Positions 22,374-33,403 of a DNA stretch of 64,000 bases are shown here, piece after piece. The translations under genes were made by a program, and so were the position numbers. The notes below the pieces were generated by a model. That model did no database searches and was not told the origin of the DNA. It was given only the letters and a program-made list of their open reading frames with translations. Position 1 is the stretch's first letter, and every line of letters begins with the position of its first letter. The stretch is from Zygnema cylindricum (lineage: Eukaryota; Streptophyta; Zygnematophyceae; Zygnematales; Zygnemataceae): NCBI GenBank assembly GCA_037447655.1, contig JBBHKE010001405.1, positions 64,001-128,000 on the forward strand, in the 5' to 3' direction.

Positions 22374-23407
22374 TGTAGAAATTAATGGTTATTTTAGTAT
22401 TTTCTAAGTTTCAAATGAAATCAAGAAAAGAAGTCAAGGCAGTCTGCCTCTAACTCCTCACTTAAGCTCCCATACCTGTCGCAATCATTAAAGGTTAGAG
22501 AGGGAGCTAGAGCCATGGCTGCCTATGTTGTCTAGAGATAGTGAGACATGCAATAGATTTTGGTAGGTATACTAAAATGTACTTGACGGACCCAGGATTT
22601 GATCCTAGTACAAGTCAACATTTGCCGGTAGCTTTATCCTATAGTATGAATCGGTGCTGAGATATATAGGGTTTGATAGGTATTTAAAGATGTACATTTT
22701 TATAAATTCATTTAACGGCGCAAACATACTTCTAACATAGACACACTTATAATATACGTATGGCGTACGGTACTTCGTGAAATGAATACCGCGCATTTGT
22801 TTCGACGGCGAAACAAATACCGTGCATTATTTTTCGACGGCTAAAATCAAAAGTCGGTTTTGATCGAACGCACACGATAGGTGTCGAGATTGCAGAATAG
22901 GCGCTTTGGCGTTTTCGGTCAGCGCCACGTCAAGCGTCACGTGGCATCATTGGCTTGTGGCATCTCCGAAATATATGGGAACTAATTCGAATATGGCAAG
23001 CGTCAACATTTCAGCCATGTCGTACGATGGTCGTACAGAAAGTACTTTGGCACCTGTACCTTTCAGTACGACACAATCTTGTGATTGGTGCCGTACTCTA
23101 GTAGTAGAGGGTTTAGAGAGGGATGTAGGACTTAGAAAATTTGGTAGGTTGTTGCCTCTCTCCTAGAGAGCTAAAGTACAAAAGGTCAACTTTGACCCTT
23201 CATAACTTACTACTCACAAGAGCAAATTCAGAGATTCTTTTTGCTATCGACTCAGGGGAGTCTTGTCTTCACAGAGGTGAAGGTGGTTAGAGTTTTTATC
23301 TGCCAGGGTGGCAGTTATTTTTGCTTAAACACAAAGGGGTCAGGATTATCCTAGAGGCTTCTTGGAAGCTGTCCACTCTGAGGACTTATGAAGGTGTCAG
23401 AGTTTCA
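22374..23407 (+). repeat. 3' LTR of E2
   Basis: It starts TGTAGAAATTAATGG and ends GTTTCA, with numerous differences from the 5' LTR, so the insertion is not recent. The start codon copy here reads 'atgaaggtgtcag'. Confidence 0.9.
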
Positions 23408-24043
23408 ACTTCAACGGATTCAAAGGAAAGGGGACAAGTAAATCTAAAGGGGATTGTAAATTATAGGGGAGAAGAGGAATAATTAATTTAAAAGTTTACG
23501 GGAGGAGAAATATTTTTTGGGAATAAAAATAGAAAGTGATAGTGGAAAGAATTCCATGGTAGAGAGTGAGGAAAGTTCAGAAAATAGGGTAATAATCATG
23601 GATAAAAATATGAGTTTGGAAGATGTAGATTTTATGAGGAACTTAGTGGGAACTCTTAATTTAAGGATAAATTTGGGGGGTAATGGTTTTCACATCACTA
23701 ATGGGAGTTATGTCATCTATGAAGGTGTGCCTATAAATGGGTTAGCATCAGGGTGTGTGTTGCAGATTGGAGATGGGGCTTGCTGGTTCAATTGCAAGAG
23801 GGATATCAGATTTTTGTGTGGATGGAAAAGAGATGAGGTGGATAGTGTCTTTGCTCGGATTTATGAAAGAGGGATGCTAAATAAAAAGTATAATCAGCAA
23901 GATGGAATGTTTACTTCAGCTCATTTAATGGACCTTTTTAAATATAAGTGTGTTGTCTTAAAGTTTTATGAAAAGAAAAGGAAAAAAAAATTAAAAGGGG
24001 AAGGGAATGTTTGTTGTTTGTTTGCAAAAATTGAAAAGAAGTA
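23408..24043 (+). pseudogene. Element A tail: altered RT-end/RNase H region
   Basis: After E2 the A frame resumes with 'STDSKERG', a short broken stretch, then an open frame 23,517-24,044 ('GIKIESDSGKNSMVESEESSE'). Compared with E2 pol it keeps the order of RT thumb ('EAKYILGIQVERD'), then RNase H: 'SYVIYEGVPINGLASGCVLQIGDGACWFNCKRD' parts align with 'SDASYGDAPMRRCTSGYVLYVGDMACSWSSKQQ'. The catalytic residues are mostly changed. The same altered form is present in B and C. It ends at the polypurine tract (24,044-24,062). Confidence 0.75.
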
Positions 24044-24062
24044 GACTAGAAAATAAAAGGAG

Positions 24063-25244
24063 TGTTGGTATTTGAGTATTTTTTATGACTTTATTAGGAT
24101 AGAAAAATAGCAGAAGCAGTCTGCCTCTGACTCCCTTCTCTAAGCCCCCACACTTGTTATAGTCACTGAAGGCTGGAAAGGGAGCTAGAGCCATGGCTGC
24201 CTAAGCTCTCCAGAAAGACAGGTGTACATAAATGGTAGGTTTACTAAAATGAATGTTAACGGACCCACGATTTGATCTTGGTACCTACCGTCCGTCAATA
24301 TTCCGATGGCTGGTAGCTTTGTCCGTTTAGCCAAGAGCTAATACTAGCACATGTAGGGTTTTATAGATATTAAATAGTTACACGTAGACTAGTTCATTTA
24401 ACAGAAATATAAACGTAGTGCATAGATACAGTTAGAGATAGTACAGAGTACGGTTTAATGTATTGAATGAAACGGATACCATGCGTTTGTTTTGACTGCG
24501 AAACAAATACCGACGTCTATTTTCAACGGTTAGAAATATAGCCGGATTTGATCGGAAGACCACGAAAGGTGCCGCGATCGCGGAATATGTACTTTTGGGG
24601 TTTTACGCTCATCGCATAGTGAAGTGACACGTGGCACGTCAACATTGGATTGCGGCGACTCCGGAGATTATGCAAACAAATCCGGATATGACATATGTCG
24701 ACATTTCAGCCATATCGTACGATGGCCGTACAAAAAGTACACCGGCACATGTACTTTTATGTTCGACCCAGTAAACTAATTAGTGGCGTAAGTCAGTAGA
24801 TAGAGTCTTAGAGAGAAATAGGACTTAGAATATTTCTGGTAAGTAGCCGCCTCTCCCAGAGGGCATCTTGTATAAAAGACAAACTTTGGCCAGCCATAAC
24901 TATCAAATTACTTGACCATTTTCAATTATTCTTTTTGCTGCGCACTCAAGGGAGTCCAGGCTACACATTGGTATAGTCGGTCAGAGTGTTTGCAGTCCAG
25001 GGTGGATGCATTTCTAAGGGGAAGTCAAAGTGCGTGAATGTGTCCAAAACTCATATTTAACTTTGCATTCTGTGGTGGAACAGAGCACACAAAAAGTCTT
25101 ATTTCACAAGGGTGAAGCTGTTTGGGGTTGTGATTGTCAAGGGGTGAATCATTTGGGTTTTTATCAACTTGGAGTCGACACTAGCTAAATAAGCTTCCTT
25201 GGACCTGCGAATTCTATAAGGGGAATGGACCCTATAGAATTACA
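24063..25244 (+). repeat. 3' LTR of element A
   Basis: It starts TGTTGGTATTTGAG and ends GAATTACA. It closely matches the 5' LTR and carries an ATG near its end (about 25,225) that reads M-D-P-I-E-L, the Gag start. Confidence 0.85.
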
Positions 25245-25412
25245 AGTACTGAATCAAATACTAAACTAGGTATTGAACTGAAAGCTAAACTAGTAAACTG
25301 TACAAAATATTTCACAAAAAAACTAACCAAATATTACAATGGATATTTAATTGATAACTATATTACATACTCAATTGGAAATATTATGAAATCACTGATC
25401 TACTAGATACTG
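25245..25412 (+). repeat. Right flank of element A, degenerate 'TACTGAA' repeat
   Basis: It continues the same type of degenerate repeat found at 14,300-14,493 and is then cut by the orphan LTR that starts at 25,413. Confidence 0.45.
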
Positions 25413-26045
25413 TGTTGATTTTGGAAAGCTTTACGTCTTAGTAAATTAGTGTGACAGCAAAAAGATAGTAAATGTACCGTATAGGGACACGCGTCGTCTC
25501 TTAAGAAGAAAACTAGTATTTTTGGAATGGCACTAGTTGCGACGCAGATGAGACAAAGCAGCTGCGACGCAGATGGGACAAAGCAGCTTAGACGTAGATG
25601 GACAAAGAAACTTCGACCCAGATGGGACAAATCAACTACTTTTTTTGGGATTTAATTCGGTACGGAACGACGCAACTGCGACGACGCTGTGCTGACGTTG
25701 AGTTTGATCGAAACGGGACTTCGCAACTGCGGTTGATATGAATCGAGTTAATGGACGAGATTCACAAAAGGATCAGTAGTGATTTACTGACAGGTGTTTT
25801 CCAAATATCTGAATGGACGTATCCGGACACTTAAAACTAAACTGGCGGCAATTAATTGTAAAATCACTTAGTGGTTATCTCTTAGTAATATTGATTCTAC
25901 AGTGATAGATTAACTTAAGCGTGATTAGGAGTACTTAGATCTTAGTGGCAGTTTATTTGTTGGACATATCTCTCAAGGACACTTGTATTTACGGTTCAAC
26001 ACTATCTAATAAGACAACTAGGAATAGAAACTCACTAAAAGTATT
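25413..26045 (+). repeat. Orphan, truncated LTR of the D/F family
   Basis: It starts TGTTGATTTTGGAAAGC and follows the F LTR (reverse complement of 47,182-48,137) in order: 'tatagggacacgcgtcgtc', repeated 'gcagctgcgacgcagatggg' units at 25,533-25,635, 'gacgagattcac', 'tcagtaatattgattgtacagtgatagatta'-like and 'cttagtggcagtttatt' blocks. The 3' end with the Gag start is missing, so it is not a clean solo LTR. Confidence 0.75.
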
Positions 26046-27535
26046 GTTGTTCCTAGGTCTAAAATAGACCGCGGAAAACACCCAAACTATTGCATCCCCA
26101 GCGATGAGTAATATAGTCTACCATAAATAATGACATTCACTTCTTACATGTACTTATTAAACTTGTGACACATCAAGAACTACACCTTACGACTTACGTA
26201 ACAATGATCTCAACACATAAAAGAATACATAATACACAAACCAAATACACAATGCACTTAACAACTTCAATGCACATGATATCTCTGAAAACTCTTATAT
26301 TATATCAAAGCAACAAAGCTACGCTATCAACCATGTTTCTTGTCTATGTTTCCTACACTCGACAACTCTAAAGAACTACATCTTAGGTTTCTATTTTCCT
26401 TAACACATTTTTTTGGTTCTACAAGGCTCTGGTGAATATATACAATTGTGAGCCACCTATATCTGACAAAACAACAAAAAGAATAAATGCGCTTGTCTAC
26501 CACAAAGTCTAATTGGAGCCCCTACAGTGTTTGTCTTTATGCTAAAAGCTAACCAGGTTGATTCCACACATTACTCAAAGTCAACACTAATTTGTTCTAT
26601 GTACAAAAACGTCTAGTTAGATATGCATGGGACATGTAATGACTTGCACTATTCCGAGTGCGCCTACAAAGTGTCTTGATTCACTAAACCGTACAGTGTA
26701 ATCTTTGTCGTAAACAGCCCGTTGACAACTTGTCGATCGTCTTCACGCCGCATAACTGAAACTGGTATTGCCACCGACCAAAAGGAATCTTATATATCGG
26801 ATCTTTTTGACGAAACAATCCGCCGTGCACTTCTCAAAGCTTCGTACCGTCGCATTAAATGTCGCGACACCCTTCGTATAAGATAGCGTCGTATCTCCAC
26901 ATCCGGATCGCTTTACGATCCTCCAAGTAAGTCCGTACCAAATAAAATGAACCTTCGTCGACCGAATATTCCCGTAATTTGCGTACACCTTGTAGCGTAT
27001 TTATTGTTACACTAAAATATGTGTATACGAAACTAAGAATTCAAAAACAATACTAAGTTCGAGGATGACGCAAATTGTACCCTACAAATTCGCGATTCCT
27101 TTGTACGGTTGCAACTTATGTAGTACGGTGCTAAGTTTAACAAGAAAAAGACAGAAAAAAAACCTTACTTATGGACATGGGGACATACCGTTAGTCGTTT
27201 TGGACAAGTTATCTTTGTAAGGGGAAAAACGTCCGGTGAAATATATTTGTCTTTTGATGGAGTGTCTTCTTCTTGCTATCTTTTGCTTCCGCATTATATC
27301 CTCTCTTTCTACTATCCTTGTGTTAATCGATCCTTACATTTTTTTGCTCTCTCCCTTTCCCTCTCCATCTTCCCCTTTCTCTTCTTCTTTCAAGCGTGTA
27401 TATTATGGTTTATTGTGACCTATTTGTTAGGAAAGTAGTCGTTTGCGTCCAATATCTTCAAGCCAATTAGGACAGGTAAAATGGGGTTTATTTATCTAGA
27501 AAATAAATCAATAAGTAAGAAGAATGAACGGAAAA
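26046..27535. other. Unassigned stretch
   Basis: A minus-strand frame at 26,743-26,988 (81 codons) contains 'EKCTADCFVKK' and 'SGCGDTTL', a fairly cysteine-containing, balanced composition that could be an exon, but no start or splice context settles it. The dispersed repeat at 27,239-27,336 and a CT-rich tail to 27,400 follow. Nothing else is seen. Confidence 0.3.
27239..27336 (-). repeat. Dispersed repeat, partner of 10,069-10,166
   Basis: The reverse complement of this segment aligns over its whole length with 10,069-10,166. The homology stops at both ends in unrelated sequence. Confidence 0.75.
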
Positions 27536-29057
27536 TTAGATGATAAGGGTTTTTTTACTAGCACTAGGGAAGGAGTCTTTACTGCTAGTTTTGAGGAGGA
27601 TGTCTATTTCATTGCTGAGAAAGGTAGCCATGGGATGTTTAGGCTGGTTTTAAGTAATGAAACGAAGAAACTTTATTATGCTAGTGTTCATGATATTATG
27701 ATGTGGCATAAGAGGCTTGGGCATGTGAATCTAGACAAGTTAAGAGAGATGAAAAAGATGGGAGTTGTGGAAGGGATTAAGTTCAGTGAGAGTGATAATA
27801 TAAGTGATTGTAGTGGATGTGCTCAAGGTAAAACACAGAGATTACCCTTTCCTAAAACAACCACCTATAAGGGAGAAAAAAATCTAGATCTAGTACACAT
27901 AGATATTTGGGGACCGGCTAAAGTGCCCTAAATGAGGGCGAAGAGATTTATGATGACTATCACTGATGATTGGTCTCGGTATTCGCGGGTGTATTTTTTG
28001 AAAAATAAGTCAAAGGCTCAAGAATGTTTTAGACAATATAAAGCATGGAGTGAAAAACTCCATGAAACTCGAATCAAGAGAGTAAGGAGAGACAATGGTG
28101 GGGAGTATACCTCTAACCTGTTTGAGGATTTTCAGAGGGAAGATGGAGTCCAACACCAAAAGACATTTCTAAAAAACTCGAAACAGAATGGGGTAGCTGA
28201 AAGGTTAAATAAAACACTAAGTGATATTGCTAGAAGTATGTTGTCACATAAAAAGATAGGAAATAGGTTTTGGGCAGAAGCAATGAACTCTGATAATTAC
28301 CTCAAAAATAGAGTTCTTACTTCAGCTATAAAAGATCAAAAACCTTATGAGAGATGGACAGGCCGGAAACCAGACATATCTCACTTAAAGGTTTTTGGCA
28401 GTCAAGTTTTCAGTCTAGATACAAATCAGTCCAATAAGAAGCTAGATCCTAAAGGAAAACCGGGATACTTATTAGGATATGATGAGGATGTTAAAGGATA
28501 TAGAGTTTACGATCTAAAAAGGGAAGATATAATCTTAGTAAAGCATCTAGTTGTTATGGATGAAGGAAAGTCTGTGGATCCCTTCAAGTATACAAATTCA
28601 GTAAAAATCAGATTTTAGTCAAAAAAATTTGATGACTTTGAGCTTCCTAACTATCCAGGTTTTAGAGAAGATGACATTCTTGCACGTACAAATCAGACAG
28701 AAAAGGACCTGGCTGTTGAAACTCCAGTGTCAACTCTACCCGAAGCGGAAGACGTGGTGGAAATTGATTTGGAATTAAGGGATAGGGGAGAAGCCGAGTT
28801 TGTTCGAAAGAATTTAGAGAACCATCTATTCCGGCCTCAGATTTTGAGGGGGGAAGGAGAAGTAGCAAAAGACTGGAAGAAAAACTGGTTAATAACTAGG
28901 TAGCTAAACTATCTCATCAAGATGAACCTCAAACTTATTGAGAGGCGATGACTTGTCCAAAAAGTAACCAATGGAAGACAGCCATCAATGAGGAGATGGC
29001 CTCAGTTATGGCAGCCGATACTTGGGAGCTAGTGGATTGTCCACCTAACCGAAAACT
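27536..29057 (+). pseudogene. E-type Copia fragment (protease end through integrase to RT start)
   Basis: Sequence very close to E2 from 'LDDKGFFTSTREGVF' (equivalent of E2 residue 108) to 'CPPNRKL' (E2 residue 615). Integrase zinc ligands ('WHKRLGH', 'CSGCAQGK') and the D-D-E core are partly kept, but the second Asp block reads 'RRDNGGEY' and the Glu block 'KNSKQNGV' (E changed to K). A stop after 'WGPAKVP' (27,929-27,931), another at 28,616 and frameshifts kill it. It has no LTR. Both ends are abrupt. Confidence 0.85.
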
Positions 29058-29318
29058 GTAAGTACAAAAATGTGACGTTACACGATTCACGGTGTAACAT
29101 TTACATTTAACTGCATGAAAATTGTCTTCACGTGCGTGAAAATTGCTGGCACGTGCGAATGTCAGAATCACGCGATTTCGAGGATTTTGTACGTGTACCT
29201 TTTTTAGTGAAGAGATCTTAATCGCCAACAAATATTATAGAGAAAATCACGAATTAGAGTTATTGATAATTTAGAGTTATTTTTTTTTTTATAAAATTGA
29301 GAATCCCAAATTAGAGAT
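29058..29318. other. Short unassigned stretch
   Basis: It begins GTAAGT directly after the E-type fragment and contains repeated 'cacgtgcg' words. There is no coding signal. It ends where the minus-strand fragment H1 begins. Confidence 0.3.
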
Positions 29319-30574
29319 TTTCAATTCAACTCTTCATAAATCCCAATTCTTGAAGTAAACTTTTCACCCACATCAAATCTTTTACCACAGCACAAGCAGC
29401 TATATATTAAGCCTCCATTGTAGTCTAAGCAATGACCTTTTGTTGTTTGCTCCTCCAACAACAAGCACCCTCCCCAATTTTCAACATGTATCTAGAGTAG
29501 ATTGTCTGACAGGAACATCACCATAACTAGCATCACTCCAAGTGGTGATGTCAGTATTTTTCCCTCCCAAGATGCAACCATAAATCCCGAGTCCTAATTA
29601 GATACCTCATCACTCTCTTAGCTGCCTCCCAGTATTTCTTTTTAGGATTATTAAAACTTCTACTTAGGAATCCAACCGCTGCAGCTTGTCTTTTTAGGAT
29701 TATTAAGACTTCTACTTAGGAATCCAACCGTTGCAGCTTGTTTGACCTAGTTCATAAAATAAATGAGACTGCCTACAACATGTCGGTAAGGAATTCTTTC
29801 CATAAACTCTCTCTCTTCCTCACTTATCTCATCATTGAATTTAATCACTCCTCCCTCGGCTTTTACTTCATACATTTCTTTAACTCCATAGGAGCTGTAC
29901 ATCCATTGGCTATCTCAATTGAGAAGCACTCAAGCATGTTACCTATTGCTTCTTCTTGAGTTAGTCTAATTATTCACTTTTCCCTATCTCTTTCCATTTA
30001 AATTCCTAGAAAAAACCTTGCCTCACCGAAGTCCTTCATATCGAATTGACTTCTCAAATCTTTCTTAAGTTTTAGAATCATTTCCAAAGACTTACTCAAA
30101 ACTAACTGATCATCCATATAAACAACAATATTAATAAGTCCATTTTCATCCTCAAACATATAAATGGAGTGATCAGAGCTGATTCTAATGAATCACAACT
30201 TGGTAAGGAAATCATCCAGCTTGAAGTTCCATTGTCATGGTGCTTGTTTCAATCCATAAAAGGACTAGATTAACCTGTTTACCTTGCTCTCCTCCCTTTT
30301 CTCCACAAACCCCTCAGGTTGCTTCATGAAGATCTATTCCCCCAACTCTCTCTGAGGACGGTCTTAATATCCATTTAATTTAGTTCCGTGATTTCGGCTG
30401 CGACCAAACTTAAGAAAATTTTGACCAAATGAAACCTCACCACCGGTGCAAAAGTTTCCTTATAAATTATTCCCTTAGTTTGTGTACCCCTTTGCAACTA
30501 GCGGAGCCTTGAATCTTTCAATAAAGTTATCAGGATTCAATTTCAACTTAAAAACCCACTTACACCCAATTAGT
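29319..30574 (-). pseudogene. H1 left part: decayed Copia RT-RNase H, split by element D
   Basis: On the minus strand it reads from 'IGCKWVFKLKLNP' (30,550) through RT to an RNase H region with 'WSDASYGD'-, 'CCWRSKQQK'- and 'SLLQELG'-like blocks, ending at about 29,319. Stops and frameshifts are frequent. It is the same family as P (36,807-38,390). Its upstream part lies at 36,485-36,806 on the other side of D; the codons for 'CPP-KETN' and 'IGCKW' are separated only by D. Position 30,570-30,574 is the TTAGT target duplication. Confidence 0.75.
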
Positions 30575-31400
30575 TGTTGTTCTACAACCACCGGTGCAGG
30601 TGGAGGAGCAGCAGTAGTAGTAGAAGTAGACATGATACACTCTCAGAAGCTATCAAGAATCCTACCAAACAGCTGTTCTTAAGTGCTCACCAATTCTTAT
30701 ACAAGCATCCAAATCTCACAAAACTCTATCAGAATATAGAGTAGCATAAACACTGACAACTCCCAAAGTTTCAGCACAATTGACCTAACAACACTCAAGA
30801 TATAATACTCAGAAGTTTCTCAAAAACTGTCTGCAGTTTTACTACTTGGAAGTCTGGATACATAAAAATGCTCAAAGTCCTAAGTCTTATACTTTCGGTG
30901 TTCTACCGCCGATAACAGTGTACCTGAGAGGTACGTCCAAAATCAACCCACCTACTGAGATCTACGTGTCCTTGATCGTGCCAACCCAATCTATCATTGT
31001 ACAGTCAATATTACTCAGAATCTAGATTAAGTGTTTGTACAAATACTTGTCGGCTAAGTCACTTGTGATACTCTTATGAATCTCGTCCGTTGACTAGATT
31101 CATATCAATCGCAACTGCGTTGTCCCGTACCGGATCACATTTACATCACCCGCGGCTGCGGTGTCCTGCACCGAATCATATCCAAGATAGTAGCAGGTGT
31201 GTTGTCCGTACGGATCTTATCCGCAGCTGCGTTTGTCCTGTGTGTGTCGCAGCTTCGCTCTGCGCTGCGCTGCTCTGCTGCTGCGCAGCTCTGCTATATA
31301 GCACCTGCGCTACTCTTCCGTATAGCAGCTGTGCTGCTGTCTGTATAGTTGCTGCGCTGCTGCGCTGCTCTGAGGCTGAAAGCTTTCCAAAAAGACAACA
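30575..31400 (-). repeat. 3' LTR of D
   Basis: In element orientation it starts TGTTGTCTTTTTGG (31,400) and ends GTAGAACAACA. It contains a GCTGCG-rich block (about 31,205-31,370) and, near its end, the coding start M-S-T-S-T-T-T (ATG at 30,633). A purine-rich tract follows 31,400 on the internal side. It is 20 bp longer than the 5' LTR, mainly in the GCTGCG block. Confidence 0.9.
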
Positions 31401-31486
31401 CTCCCCTAAAGCTTTAGAATCAGTATACCAGCGCAGCTGCGGTGATAAACTAGCGCAGTATCGTAGCATAGCAGTATAGCAATTAG

Positions 31487-33370
31487 CTATTCACTTAATC
31501 CCACTGCTTCCCTACAATAATTCAGCTTAGGAGCAGGAAGAGCTTTAGTGAGCATGTCAGCAATCATTTTTGCATCTGGTAAGTAACTTAATTTAATCAC
31601 TCTAGAGAACACTTTTTCTCTTACAAAGTGTAATCGTACATCCATGTGCTTTCTTTTGAAGTGATGACTCGGGTTAGAAGTAATGGCAATGGCAGCCTGG
31701 TTATCACACCAGATCACCTGCGGACCAACTTGCATGTATCATAGTTCTTGTTACATGGATTTTACCCATAAGAGTTCTTTGAGGGCCGAGCTTGCTACCA
31801 TATATTCCGACTCCATTGTCGAATGTGCTGTCACCTTTTGAAGTTTGCTGCTCCAGCAGCAAGTACCGTTCCCAATTTGTAGAACGAATCCCGTGGTAGA
31901 TTTCCGGCTTGGCATGTCGCCATAGCTTGCATCACTCCATGTTTGCAGCTTGACTTCTCCTCCGCCTAGAGTGAGTTTGAGATCTTTAGTTCCTGCCAAA
32001 TATCTTAAGACTCTCTTTGCTGCATCCAGATCAGATTTTCTCAGATTTTCTAGACTCCTACTCAGTACCCCGACTGCTGCAGCAATGTCAGGACGGGTAC
32101 AGTTCATGAAGTATATTAAGCTTCCCACTATCTGTCTATAAGGTATTATTGCCATAGGAACATTCTCCCCTGATTCTAAATACTCGCTAACAATGACACC
32201 TGGTTCTGTCTCTTCTCCCTCTAACTTCTGCCGAAACTCCATTGGAGTTAAACATCCTTTTGCCCCCCGCATTCCGTACTCATCTAACATGTTTCCAATA
32301 GCCTCTTTTTGAGTCAATTTTATTATTTTCTTATTTCTGTCCCTCTCTACCTAGATACCCAAAATATATTTTGCCTCACCGAGGTCTTTCATCTCGAACC
32401 GTGAGTTTAGAGCAGTTTTGATTTTGTTAATTTCAGCCATTGATTTGCTAATTAATAGCAAATCATCTACATATACCGCTATATACACTATCCCATTTTC
32501 ACCCTTTAGAACGTAGACGGAGTGATCAGAACTTATCCTTTGAAATCCTAGACTAGTCAGGAATTCATCAAGCTTTATATTCCACTGTCTTGGGGCCTGT
32601 TTTAGGCCGTACAAAGATTTTAGCAACTTGCATACTAAGTGATCTTTTCCTGGTTCCACATACTTTTCACGCTACTGCATGTAAATGGTCTCTTCTAGTT
32701 CTCCATGCAAAAAGGCCGTTTTTACATTCATCTGATGAATTTCCATATCTTCTATAGCAGCTAAGGACAGCAAAATCATAACTGTTGGAAATCTTACAAC
32801 CGGAGAAAATGTTTCTTCAAAATTGATTCCTTCCTTTTGATTGTACCCCTTTGCCACAAGTCTGGCCTTATAGCGTTCAATGGTGTTATCGGGATTTAAC
32901 TTCACCTTGAATACCCATTTGCTGCCGATTGCTTTTCGGTCTGGAGGAAAGTCCACGAGCTCCCATGTTTGAGCCTCCATGATCGACTTCATTTCGTCGT
33001 TTGCCGCCTCAATCCAGTGATTCCGCTCTGGTGTTGAGAAGGCCTCTAGGATGGTCAAGAGCTCCCCTGAGACTGCCGAGTAGGCAAAGTGAGAGCTTGC
33101 TTGCAGGCGACTGCTTGATCTTCTTCCCCCCGGAAATTCTGAGGCTGAGATCATCGGATGCCGCACATTGCGCTGATTATGCTGATTGCGCTGGTTGCGA
33201 TCCGTGTCTTGCTGGTTGCGCTGGTTGCGAACCGTGTCTCGCTGGTTGCGCTGGTTGCGATCCGTGTCTTGCTGATTGCGCTGGTTGCGATCCGTGTGTA
33301 TTGACTGATCTTGGTCCGTCTGGACCCGAAGTTGGTGAGGAAGTTGGAGAGAGTCTGTTTCCGGAGTCAT
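31487..33370 (-). pseudogene. D pol, RT and RNase H
   Basis: Minus strand, in collinear frames: a linker rich in R-N-Q repeats, 'WELVDFPPDRKAIGSKWVFKVKL', RT 'MNVKTAFLHGELEETIYM', 'YGLKQAPRQWN' and an intact catalytic 'AVYVDDLLLIS'; then RNase H with 'WSDASYGDMPSRKST', 'STMESEYMV' and 'WCDNQAAIAI', ending 'IADMLTKALPAPKLNYC' at 31,487. In-frame stops separate 33,370-32,672, 32,659-32,351, 32,317-31,751 and 31,735-31,487, but between stops the frame is mostly kept and all RT/RNase H catalytic residues that I can see are present. A few substitutions separate it from an open frame, so it is a moderately young copy. Confidence 0.9.
33172..33300 (-). repeat. 30-bp minisatellite inside the D integrase-RT linker
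   Basis: Four tandem units of about 30 bp encode a 10-residue repeat (R-N-Q-R-N-Q-Q-D-T-D or close). Element F has a single, partial unit at the same place (near 44,755). The repeat keeps the frame, so the linker tolerates length change. Confidence 0.85.
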
Positions 33371-33403
33371 TACCAGAGTTTGTGGAATCTGCGGGACAAT
33401 TTC

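Larger units (their letters stand above)
16979..23407 (+). mobile_element. Element E2: near full-length Copia LTR retrotransposon nested in A
   Basis: LTRs (16,979-18,025 and 22,374-23,407) flank primer site, gag, protease, integrase, RT, RNase H and a polypurine tract in Copia order. It interrupts A between the codons for 'NWSERET' and 'STDSKERG', which are contiguous in B. The right flank starts 'acttc'. On the left only 'ac' of that word remains and the first LTR base is lost or changed, consistent with an ACTTC duplication trimmed by a few bases. Four in-frame stops and a mutated RT active site make it inactive. Confidence 0.9.
14494..25244 (+). mobile_element. Element A: non-autonomous Copia LTR element, split by E2
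   Basis: Two similar LTRs (14,494-15,679 and 24,063-25,244), both starting TGTTGGTATTTGAG, bracket a Gag fragment and an altered RNase H tail in the same orientation. Removing the nested E2 (16,979-23,407) leaves about 4.3 kb, which matches element B in content and order. Compared with E2 it lacks protease, integrase and most of RT, so it would have depended on another element for replication. Flanking 5-mers (gatac, agtac) agree at only three of five positions, so no clean target-site duplication is claimed. Confidence 0.8.

Noticed and set aside
31176-31479. Cysteine/alanine-rich open frames at 31,090-31,479 and 36,194-36,488
   Set aside because: They are translations of the GCTGCG-rich part of the D LTR, repeated in both LTRs.
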